Part shown: positions 5,284-10,962 of the stretch, piece by piece
Layout: each line of letters begins with the position of its first letter
Numbering within the stretch: the first letter of the stretch is position 1
NCBI RefSeq assembly: GCF_938045465.1
Contig: NZ_CALIBF010000162.1
Location: 1-10,962, forward strand
Direction of reading: 5' to 3'
DNA length: 10,962 bases
From: an uncultured Campylobacter sp.
GTDB lineage: Bacteria > Campylobacterota > Campylobacteria > Campylobacterales > Campylobacteraceae
Notes under the pieces: generated by a model
Database searches by the model: none
What the model was told of the DNA's origin: nothing
What the model saw: the letters and a program-made list of their open reading frames with translations, nothing else
Position numbers and translations under genes: made by a program

Positions 5284-6486
5284 TTGAGTACTAAATTCTT
5301 TCTAGCGATCCTTGCGATAGGCGTTATAATGGGGCTTTGCGCGGGGATCTTAAACTTCGGTATCAACGAAATTGAAACTTTTGCTTTCGGACATAATGAT
5401 GAGGAATTTCACATTGTCACGGAGCAAACCACTGCGCTTAGGCGCTTTCTTAGCGTCCTCGCAGCCGGCGCAATCGTAACTTTAATTAGAATTCTGCTAA
5501 TAAGACTAAAACCTTTTTTAAACGTAGCTTCGATGATGGATGGGCGAAATCCGCCGTTTTGGCAAAATTTAATCCACTCGGTTTTGCAGCTCGTAGCCAT
5601 CGCCCTGGGCGCACCGGTAGGCAGTGAGGCTGCTCCGCGCGAGCTAGGTGGCTTGTTTGCGGCTAAAATTTGCCGCGCCTTAAATATCGGCGGAGACGAG
5701 CTTCGGCTATTTGTCGCATGCGGCGCGGGAGCGGGACTAGGTGCTGCATATAACGTCCCGTTAGCGGGCGCGCTTTTTAGCCTAGAAATTTTACTTAAAA
5801 GCTTCGATACTCGAGCGATTTTGTGCGCCTTTGCTACTAGCGCGGTGGCTACAGCTACAGCGGAATTTGGAGCTTCAAAAGAAATTTATTACGCAGTTTC
5901 GAACTTCGCCCCTACCCCGCAGAATTTACTCGCAGCGGCGCTAATCGGGCTTGTCACGGGGGTCGCGGCAAAATACTTTCAAGACGGGGTACGCTTGTGC
6001 GAAAAGCTGCGCATAAAAAGCCTTAAAATCGCGCTTACACTACCGCTTGCGTTTTTACTTACCGCGGCGATCGGCGCATACGTACCAGAAATTTTAGGTA
6101 ACGGGCGCTCCGCAGCGCAGTTTGCTTTCGACTCCACATCCTTTAGCCCCTATTTGCTTGCGATCTTGCTTTGCAAGGCATTTTGCATTTTGATGATCTT
6201 TCGCTGCGGCGGATATGGCGGCACGCTAACGCCGAGTTTCGCGCTGGGCGCAGTTTTGGGGCTATGCGTTGGATTTGCGATCGGCGAAATTCTACCTATT
6301 AGCCTAAGCGCAGCGGGCGTTTGCGGAGGGGCTGCCTTTTTAGCGATCAACCTAAACGCGCCGCTCTGCGCCTTTGCCCTAAGTGCAGGATTTTGCGGGC
6401 TAAATATCAACTCATATTCGGTCGTCGTTTTTAGCATCGTCTGCGCCGTCGGCATTAGAAATTTATTGACAAGAAATTTAAAATAA
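5284..6486 (+). CDS. ClC-family chloride channel or Cl-/H+ antiporter, divergent
   Basis: A 400-aa polytopic inner-membrane protein with about ten hydrophobic segments. ClC landmarks are present in order: a variant of the GREGP gate region at 112-118 (VGSEAAP, with E115 as the likely gating glutamate), CGAGAGLGAAYNVPLAGALF (146-165), closely like the helix containing AFNAPLAG in ClC-ec1, and GGYGGTLTPSFALGAVLG (309-326), the GxxxPxxxxG motif of the chloride pore. The first signature, GSGIP, is replaced by DGRNPP near residues 86-91. After SLE (166-168) an isoleucine stands where ClC-ec1 has its proton-path glutamate E203, so proton coupling is uncertain. No CBS domains follow. The start is TTG with AAGG six bases before it; no in-frame ATG lies nearer the N-terminal helix. 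Confidence 0.88.
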   Translation: MSTKFFLAILAIGVIMGLCAGILNFGINEIETFAFGHNDEEFHIVTEQTTALRRFLSVLAAGAIVTLIRILLIRLKPFLNVASMMDGRNPPFWQNLIHSVLQLVAIALGAPVGSEAAPRELGGLFAAKICRALNIGGDELRLFVACGAGAGLGAAYNVPLAGALFSLEILLKSFDTRAILCAFATSAVATATAEFGASKEIYYAVSNFAPTPQNLLAAALIGLVTGVAAKYFQDGVRLCEKLRIKSLKIALTLPLAFLLTAAIGAYVPEILGNGRSAAQFAFDSTSFSPYLLAILLCKAFCILMIFRCGGYGGTLTPSFALGAVLGLCVGFAIGEILPISLSAAGVCGGAAFLAINLNAPLCAFALSAGFCGLNINSYSVVVFSIVCAVGIRNLLTRNLK

Positions 6487-6536
6487 GGGCGCTTCGCCGG
6501 TTAGAATTTGCGATTAAATTTCTTCAAGGGAATGTA

Positions 6537-7397
6537 ATGGAAAAGCTAAAAACGGCGCTTTTGATGAGCGCGCTGGTGATGATTTTTATGTTTGTAGGTA
6601 ACGCCGTAGGCGGACGTAGCGGCATGATAATAGCCTTCTGCGCGGCGTGTGCGATGAATTTTTTCAGCTACTTTTTCAGCGACAAGCTGGTGCTGAAGCA
6701 CTACCGCGCGGTACCAGTGAACGAGGATAGCGAGCCGATGCTTTATGACATAGTGGACCGCCTCTGCGCGAAGGCGAATCTGCCGATACCGCAAATTTAC
6801 ATCATCGATGAGGAGGTGCCGAACGCCTTCGCTACGGGACGCAATCCAAATCACGCCGCCGTTGCGGTAACGCGCGGGCTGCTAAATTTAATGAACCCGC
6901 AAGAGATCGAAGGAGTACTAGCGCACGAGCTAAGCCACGTAAATCACTACGATATTCTCATCGGTTCGGTCGCGGCGATGTTTGCGGGAGCTATCGCACT
7001 ACTGGCAAATTTCGCGCAGTTTGGCGCGATAGTAGGCGGCGGTAACTCCAATAATCGCTCAAACGGGATTTTTATGCTCATAGCTGCCATCGTAATGCCG
7101 CTAGCTGCGAGCATCATACAGATGAGCATCTCGCGGACGAGAGAATACAAGGCTGATGCAGGCGCCGCGGCGCTTACGTCGCATCCGCAGTGGCTGATCT
7201 CGGCACTTAAAAAGCTCGACGCCTACTCCCAAAACTACCGCATGCGCTCCGCGGATGCCGCTAGCGCGCATATGTTTATCGTAAATCCTTTCGGCGGCGC
7301 GGCGAGCAGCCTCTCTAAGCTTTTCCGCACCCACCCAAGCACCGCCGATCGCATCGCTAGACTAGAGCAGATCGGCAGAGATATGCGCCTAAGCTGA
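6537..7397 (+). CDS. htpX: Membrane zinc metalloprotease HtpX
   Basis: HtpX (M48 family) is an inner-membrane endopeptidase that, with FtsH, removes misfolded membrane proteins. At 286 aa it has the usual length. Two N-terminal membrane helices (about 7-22 and 28-47) precede the conserved FATGRNP (98-104). The zinc site is HELSH at 130-134 and the third ligand is the glutamate of REYKAD at 202-207. Two further membrane segments lie at about 143-168 and 178-197, and the protein closes with LFRTHPSTADRIARL (262-276), a family hallmark. The ATG is preceded by AAGGGA about seven bases upstream. It stands 50 bp after the ClC gene and may share its transcript. Confidence 0.96.
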   Translation: MEKLKTALLMSALVMIFMFVGNAVGGRSGMIIAFCAACAMNFFSYFFSDKLVLKHYRAVPVNEDSEPMLYDIVDRLCAKANLPIPQIYIIDEEVPNAFATGRNPNHAAVAVTRGLLNLMNPQEIEGVLAHELSHVNHYDILIGSVAAMFAGAIALLANFAQFGAIVGGGNSNNRSNGIFMLIAAIVMPLAASIIQMSISRTREYKADAGAAALTSHPQWLISALKKLDAYSQNYRMRSADAASAHMFIVNPFGGAASSLSKLFRTHPSTADRIARLEQIGRDMRLS

Positions 7398-7415
7398 TCG
7401 TTGGTAAATTTAAGA

Positions 7416-7421
7416 TAAAAT
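7416..7421 (+). promoter_or_regulatory. Possible -10 box for the BON-LysM gene
   Basis: TAAAAT lies 28 bp before the ATG in the 52-bp gap after htpX, in an AT-rich run. It is a plausible sigma-70 -10 match, but short and AT-rich sequences like this are common here, so read-through from htpX is as likely. Confidence 0.3.
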
Positions 7422-7449
7422 TTCGCCACTTTAACCAAAGGAGAAGACA

Positions 7450-7872
7450 ATGGGTTTACTTTCATTCGTAGCCGAAGCAGGCAAGAAACTACTAGGTCTA
7501 GGCGATGACGCCAAGCACGTAAAAGACGAGATCGCCGCCAATCTCAGCTCGACGCCGGTAGAGGGTCTAGAGGTCGAGGTGCAGGGCGACACCGTCAAAA
7601 TCAGCGGTAACGCCGATAAGGAAACTCTCGAAAAAGCAGCCCTCATCGCGGGCAACACCGCAGGCATCAAAAACGTGCAGATCGAGGGCATTAGAGAAGA
7701 TAACGCCGAGAACTATTACACCATCGTAAAGGGCGATAACCTATCTAAAATCGCGAAGAAATTCTACGGCGACGCGAACAAATACAAGATTATTTTCGAC
7801 GCCAACCGCGAGGTTATCAAGGACGCGAACCTCATCTATCCGGGGCAGAAGATCAGAATTCCAAAAGCTTAA
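7450..7872 (+). CDS. kbp: BON-LysM domain protein, potassium-binding Kbp (YgaU/LysM) type
   Basis: This 140-aa protein has a short N-terminal segment with GLLSFVAEAGKKLLGLG, a BON domain at about residues 24-80 (strand VEVQGDTVKISGNA, then a helix and IKNVQIEGI) and a C-terminal LysM domain at about 88-138 (YYTIVKGDNLSKIAKKFYG ending YPGQKIRIPKA). This order and length match E. coli Kbp, a cytoplasmic protein that binds potassium through both domains. There is no signal peptide, which argues against a cell-wall role for the LysM domain. A strong AAAGGAG lies about seven bases before the ATG. A clear hairpin terminator follows. Family placement is firm; potassium binding in this organism is inferred. 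Confidence 0.9.
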   Translation: MGLLSFVAEAGKKLLGLGDDAKHVKDEIAANLSSTPVEGLEVEVQGDTVKISGNADKETLEKAALIAGNTAGIKNVQIEGIREDNAENYYTIVKGDNLSKIAKKFYGDANKYKIIFDANREVIKDANLIYPGQKIRIPKA

Positions 7873-8244
7873 GCTCGCTTTTTGAATGCTGCGGCTTGAT
7901 TTTGCAAGCCGCGAATTTTACTTTTGCGCGTATTGCGCTGCGTTTGCGAGAGCCGCGATTTTATCAGCCCGCGGCGCAGCGAGATTTTGGCAAGCTACGT
8001 ATTTTGCTAGCCGTGGATTTGCAGATTGCAAATTTTGCGAGCTGCAACTTTAAGGCTATGGTCTGCTTTTGCGAGACGGGTTTTGATTTTAAGCCGTGAC
8101 GCGGTTTTGCGAGACGCGCTGCGGCGGATAGTGGATTATTTGCCGCATCGCCTGTGTGCCGATATGCCTGCATACCGCTCAACGGATTTACGATAGATTC
8201 CATCGCGCCAGCCAAACATATCGCGCTTTGATTGATATACAAAG
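7873..8244. other. Intergenic region, 372 bp, structured and repetitive, no credible gene
   Basis: Besides the terminator it holds a nested inverted repeat: CGCTGCG (7936-7942) with CGCAGCG (7975-7981), and inside it CCGCG (7953-7957) with CGCGG (7970-7974). The word TTTTGCGAG recurs at 7943 (shorter by one T), 8033, 8067 and 8105, and related ATTTTGCAAG and ATTTTGCTAG forms occur at 7899 and 8001. Open frames here (67 aa plus, 92 aa minus) have poor composition and no ribosome binding site. The region could be decayed sequence or hold an RNA; the sequence does not decide. Confidence 0.5.
7891..7920 (+). terminator. Hairpin terminator after the BON-LysM gene
   Basis: The 8-bp stem GCGGCTTG (7891-7898) pairs perfectly with CAAGCCGC (7905-7912) around a six-base loop ATTTTG, followed by GAATTTTACTTTT. 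It starts 18 bp after the stop codon. The T-tract is interrupted, so termination may be partial. Confidence 0.72.
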
Positions 8245-8910
8245 ATGCCTGAAAATTTTAAAATTTCACCTAGAGACTACGACAAAGAGCCGCTAGTCAT
8301 AAACGGCTACGAAAAATTTTTTGTGATCGCTTGGTATTTGGTATTGTTATTTTCCGTCTTAACGATAGCTATAATAGAGGATTTTATGGAATGCGGATCT
8401 CTATGTTCACCAAAAGGCGTAGTTATGAATTTGGTAATGTTAGGAATTCTTATTGCGATATGCATCTTTAAGTTAATTCGTAGCAAGCAACAAATAAGGT
8501 TTACGGATAGATATATAGAATTTATCGAAAACGGCGTCGTTAAGAGATTTTGCAAAGTAGAATTTGACGAACTGCGAAGGAGCTTTTCGATTGACGTATT
8601 TATTAGCTCAGAAATTTTACAGTATATCTGCAATTTATCTCTTACGATAATGGGGTTTATAGCTTTAAAATGGGAACTTTTGGAGATAATATTTTTTATC
8701 TACCTATGGGGATTTTTCTTAAATTTTATATTTTATCTATCGGTGAATAAAAACCTCAAAGGCTTTAGAGCTCTGCCATTTATAAGGGTCGCCGAATATA
8801 CGACCCCAACCCAGGATATCACAATATTTTACCAAGATACTATCTTATTTACATCTACAATGATAAAATTTACAACGATATCAAAGAGTATTTTTTGCAG
8901 AAAAATATAG
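8245..8910 (+). CDS. Multi-pass membrane protein of unknown function, probably frameshifted at its C-terminus
   Basis: The open frame is 221 aa. Hydrophobic segments are at about 25-45, 58-78, 128-142 and 145-167. Between the second and third lies a soluble domain with IRFTDRYIEFIENGVVKRF, a strand-rich pattern typical of small PH-like or YcxB-like loop domains in bacterial membrane proteins, though I cannot name the family. The last 40 residues (from about IRVAEYTTPTQD) are threonine- and serine-rich and unlike the rest. The minus-one frame over the same DNA gives a much better C-terminus ending at 8948. The gene is visibly more AT-rich, with many ATA and TTA codons, than its neighbours, suggesting transfer. 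No good ribosome binding site precedes the ATG. Confidence 0.65.
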   Translation: MPENFKISPRDYDKEPLVINGYEKFFVIAWYLVLLFSVLTIAIIEDFMECGSLCSPKGVVMNLVMLGILIAICIFKLIRSKQQIRFTDRYIEFIENGVVKRFCKVEFDELRRSFSIDVFISSEILQYICNLSLTIMGFIALKWELLEIIFFIYLWGFFLNFIFYLSVNKNLKGFRALPFIRVAEYTTPTQDITIFYQDTILFTSTMIKFTTISKSIFCRKI

Positions 8911-8948
8911 ATATCGACTATATCAAAAAGAATTATCTGTTCGCCTAA
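8769..8948 (+). pseudogene. Displaced C-terminal part of the membrane protein in the -1 frame
   Basis: This frame opens after a TAG at 8766-8768 and runs to a TAA at 8946-8948. It reads KGRRIYDPNPGYHNILPRYY (from 8784), continues through LIYIYNDKIYNDIKEYF and ends IDYIKKNYLFA, rich in Tyr, Asn, Lys and Ile like the gene body. It has no start codon with a ribosome binding site. A single missing base near 8781-8786 (for example A in the ATAAGGG stretch) would join it to the upstream frame and give one protein of about 234 aa. Confidence 0.6.
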
Positions 8949-9036
8949 AACCATAAAGCTGCAAGTATAAACCTAGACGATCGACGCTCGGTTTGCCGCA
9001 AAAATCTATAAATTTTATCTAGCCGAACTCGCTCGT

Positions 9037-10158
9037 CTAAATCCAAATCCTCACATTCAGTTTTAAAATTTTAACGATACTCAAAAAGTTTAAAATTTCG
9101 CTCTTTATCTCGCTTGCGGGGTCGCGACGCAGCACGCTTTCATAGACGCTGGGCTCGAAATTATCGCGCCTAGTGTGCACGAAGATATGGATCCGCCGCT
9201 CTCTGATGCTCGCCCAGATCTGCGCTCCCATCGCGTCGCCCACCGCCAAAAACCGCTCCATAAATGCGGGCGTTAGCACGTACATCGCGTTTTGCGGCTC
9301 GTCGCTAAGCACCTTGTATCGCGCGGCAAACTCCACGTTGTCCATCGCGACGGGCTTTAGACCTACGTGCTGTTTATTTTGCATCTCGCGCGGATAGATG
9401 AAAACGGGCGCGATAATGCGTTTGTTAAATTCCGCTACGAAAAACGCCCCCGCGAGCTCGTGCTGCAAATTTTGATGAAAAAAGCTCACATCGCTAAACT
9501 CGAAGCTCACCCCCTGCCACGCGCCGCCCACGCGGTCGTTGCCGCGCAGATTTTCGATGAACTCGAACAGATCGCTCTGCACCACGCGCCAAAAAGGCAC
9601 GCTGCCGTAGGAGACGTATTCGTAGCCGAGCTCGCGCACAAAAGGCGCTAGATAGTGCTGTTTGTAGCTTTGGCGGTACCGCCCCGTAAAGATCTCCTGC
9701 ATGCTTTTTACGCCGAGCGCGTAAAGCCGCGTCGCTAGCCACACCGCAAGCGCAAGCGCGGCCAAGCCTATCAGCGCCTGCGGCAAGGCCGCAGAGTATT
9801 TGAAGATCAAAAACGAGATCGCGACCGCGCCGAATTTCAAGATATTTTCCGTGCCGATGAGATCCTTTTGCCAGCCGTTTAAGTGCACCTCTTTAAGGCT
9901 AACGGCAAGCGAGGCGATCGCCAGCAGCATAAGCATCGTCGCGCTAAAACTCTGCACGCCCTGCCTGCGCGCGAAATACGCGATGACGCCGAATACCGCA
10001 AACAGCGCCACCGTGCTTATGACGGCAATCAGCTTTAGCTGCTCCACGTGCTTTTTCGCGTCCAGTCGCAGGCGCTCCAAATCGTAAATAGTCAAATCGA
10101 ACCTCGCTTCAAATTTGCTCGCAATTTTAGCAAAATTCCCGGAATTTTGGAATTTCAA
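9037..10158 (-). CDS. DUF3137-family membrane protein
   Basis: A 373-aa protein with an N-terminal charged helix, four hydrophobic segments (about 43-63, 72-88, 106-122 and 124-148) and a long C-terminal cytoplasmic domain. The domain has the DUF3137 pattern: GAFFVAEFNKRI (237-248), then LKPVAMDNVEFAARYKVLSD (267-286) and AMYVLTPAFMERFL (291-304), followed by a strand-rich end. The function of the family is not known to me. The frame opens with TTG at 10158; upstream codons give no in-frame ATG or GTG with a ribosome binding site, and only a weak GGACGAG precedes it, so the true start may lie a little downstream. It is transcribed alone and away from the radical SAM gene across a 434-bp gap. 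Confidence 0.82.
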   Translation of the reverse strand: MKFQNSGNFAKIASKFEARFDLTIYDLERLRLDAKKHVEQLKLIAVISTVALFAVFGVIAYFARRQGVQSFSATMLMLLAIASLAVSLKEVHLNGWQKDLIGTENILKFGAVAISFLIFKYSAALPQALIGLAALALAVWLATRLYALGVKSMQEIFTGRYRQSYKQHYLAPFVRELGYEYVSYGSVPFWRVVQSDLFEFIENLRGNDRVGGAWQGVSFEFSDVSFFHQNLQHELAGAFFVAEFNKRIIAPVFIYPREMQNKQHVGLKPVAMDNVEFAARYKVLSDEPQNAMYVLTPAFMERFLAVGDAMGAQIWASIRERRIHIFVHTRRDNFEPSVYESVLRRDPASEIKSEILNFLSIVKILKLNVRIWI

Positions 10159-10245
10159 AGCTCGCTCGTCCGCACATAAGGTGAATTTTTTATGAATTTC
10201 GCACAGCCCCCTAAATTTAAGGATAAATTCAAAACTCTAAGCTTA

Positions 10246-10286
10246 AAATTTCATCGTAGCGGGGGCGGAGCGTAGAAATGAAATTT
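10246..10286. repeat. Inverted repeat with 9-bp arms
   Basis: AAATTTCAT (10246-10254) is matched by ATGAAATTT (10278-10286). The 23-bp spacer is GC-rich and carries the word CGTAG at both of its sides with a G-run between them. It could fold as a hairpin or mark a protein site; no gene end lies close enough to call it a terminator. Confidence 0.4.
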
Positions 10287-10333
10287 CGCATAAAAACGGC
10301 GCTAAATTTCGGCACGCAGAAGTTAAATTCCAA

Positions 10334-10432
10334 GGTATAAATTTGCTACGTAGAATTTTAAAAGCTTGATACAAAGCGTTATTGGCGCGAGGCTTAAGAT
10401 CGGTATAAACTTGCTACGTAAAATTTCAAAGC
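10334..10432. repeat. Pair of direct repeats, 31-32 bp, starts 68 bp apart
   Basis: Copy 1 is at 10334-10365 and copy 2 at 10402-10432. Both start GGTATAAA, share TTGCTACGTA in the middle and end AAAGC after an AATTT run, with four or so differences. The middle of copy 1 contains the 8-bp palindrome CTACGTAG. Function unknown. Confidence 0.5.
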
Positions 10433-10592
10433 GGGATTTTCTAGCTAAATTTTTTAAAAGCAAATTTCAGTAAAATTTCACGAGGCAGAATTTCAAATTA
10501 AAATTTTGCAAATTAAATTCCGCAAAGTAAAATTTAAGGCGAAATCTTGCGCCAAAAACGCCGTCATTCGCAAATCAAATCATGGAGCAAAA

Positions 10593-10962
10593 ATGAGATA
10601 TATTTTCGGGCCCGTGACCTCGCGTAGGTTCGGGCGCAGCCTCGGCATCGATCTAAGCCCGCAGCGCAAGCAGTGTAACTTCAACTGCGTCTATTGCGAG
10701 CTGGGCGCGGGCAAGCCGGTGAGCGCGATGAGCGAGCCCTGTGAGATCGGCCCGGTCATCGCCGAGCTGAAAACTGCGCTGCAAAGCCACGTGGGCATTG
10801 ACGTCATCACGATCACGGCAAACGGCGAGCCTACGCTGCATCCGCGCTTTGCCGAGCTCGTGGACGCGCTAAAGGCGTTGCGCCTGCCGCAGAAGCTGCT
10901 CGTTTTGTCAAACGGCTCACTCGTGCGCGAAAACAGCGCAGCCCTAATGAAACTTGATATCT
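10593..10962 (+). CDS. Radical SAM protein, COG0731 type, 5' part (cut by window edge)
   Basis: The first 123 codons of a gene that runs past the right edge. The N-terminus MRYIFGPVTSRRFGRSLGID is typical of the COG0731 (TYW1-like) radical SAM group. The 4Fe-4S/SAM site is CNFNCVYC with cysteines at 28, 32 and 35. It is followed by ITANGEPTLHP (74-84), the GEPT-type SAM-contact motif of this group, and LSNGSLV (105-111), a typical barrel strand and turn. The substrate of bacterial members is not settled as far as I know. The ATG has GGAG (10584-10587) five bases upstream. It is more GC-rich than the long AT-rich region before it. Confidence 0.9.
   Translation, partial: MRYIFGPVTSRRFGRSLGIDLSPQRKQCNFNCVYCELGAGKPVSAMSEPCEIGPVIAELKTALQSHVGIDVITITANGEPTLHPRFAELVDALKALRLPQKLLVLSNGSLVRENSAALMKLDI

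Larger units (their letters stand above)
10159..10592. other. AT-rich intergenic region, 434 bp, with repeats
   Basis: No credible gene is seen. The stretch separates the minus-strand DUF3137 gene from the plus-strand radical SAM gene, so both promoters should lie here; several AT-rich -10-like words exist but none stands out. It contains an inverted repeat at 10246-10286, a pair of 31-32 bp direct repeats at 10334-10365 and 10402-10432, and many AAATTT, AAATTCC and AAAATTTC words towards its right end. Confidence 0.6.

Noticed and set aside
6546..6854. 102-aa minus-strand open frame inside htpX
   Set aside because: Rich in Arg and His, antisense to a certain gene.
7896..8099. 67-aa plus-strand open frame after the BON-LysM gene
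   Set aside because: It starts inside the terminator hairpin, has no ribosome binding site, and its sequence follows the repeated TTTTGCGAG words.
7964..8242. 92-aa minus-strand open frame in the same gap
   Set aside because: No ribosome binding site and no protein-like features; composition follows the repeats of the region. Kept as a weak possibility only.
8949..9036. Bidirectional terminator between the convergent membrane protein and DUF3137 gene
   Set aside because: I looked for a GC-rich hairpin with T-tracts in the 88-bp gap and saw no convincing stem.
9367..9651. 94-aa plus-strand open frame opposite the DUF3137 gene
   Set aside because: The minus-strand frame shows conserved DUF3137 patterns across this stretch, so this is a shadow.

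Overview
The window looks like chromosome of a Campylobacter species of the higher-GC, oral type (the C. gracilis / rectus / showae / concisus side of the genus). The reasons are protein style, heavy use of the word AAATTT/AAAATTTT next to GC-rich codons, and gene order. The run hemN - DUF2603-like gene - argF - hemB on the minus strand, divergent from ribA - rsmG on the plus strand, is the order I recall from C. jejuni around Cj0992c-Cj0997. The species call is an inference from memory, not a database result.

Layout. Positions 1-2988 (minus strand) are a tightly packed operon read as hemB, a 71-aa small gene, a small gene that seems frameshifted, argF, a DUF2603-like gene and hemN, which runs off the left edge. 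It mixes two heme-synthesis steps (porphobilinogen synthase and oxygen-independent coproporphyrinogen III dehydrogenase) with ornithine carbamoyltransferase. A 63-bp gap separates hemB from ribA. It carries a near-perfect 25-bp palindrome lying over the -10 region that both divergent promoters would use. Positions 3052-4932 (plus) are a translationally coupled set: ribA (riboflavin), rsmG (16S rRNA methylation), a membrane-anchored zinc-ribbon protein of PP0621 type and an unknown 180-aa protein. All junctions overlap by 1-4 bases.

Positions 4933-5283 are non-coding, AT-rich, and hold a degenerate 20-bp tandem repeat and the promoter of the next gene. Positions 5284-7872 (plus) hold three separately started genes: a divergent ClC chloride channel/transporter with a TTG start, the membrane protease htpX, and a BON-LysM protein of the Kbp (YgaU) type closed by a clear hairpin terminator.

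Positions 7873-8244 have no credible gene, but contain the terminator, a nested inverted repeat and several copies of a TTTTGCGAG word. Positions 8245-8948 hold an AT-rich four-helix membrane protein of unknown function whose C-terminus appears displaced by a one-base deletion. Positions 9037-10158 (minus) encode a DUF3137 membrane protein. Positions 10159-10592 are AT-rich and non-coding with direct and inverted repeats. The window ends inside a COG0731-type radical SAM gene.

Most of the window is ordinary core metabolism. The parts most worth a second look are the shared palindrome between hemB and ribA, the small two-gene insert between hemB and argF, and the frameshifted membrane protein. 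I found no CRISPR array, transposase, tRNA or rRNA.
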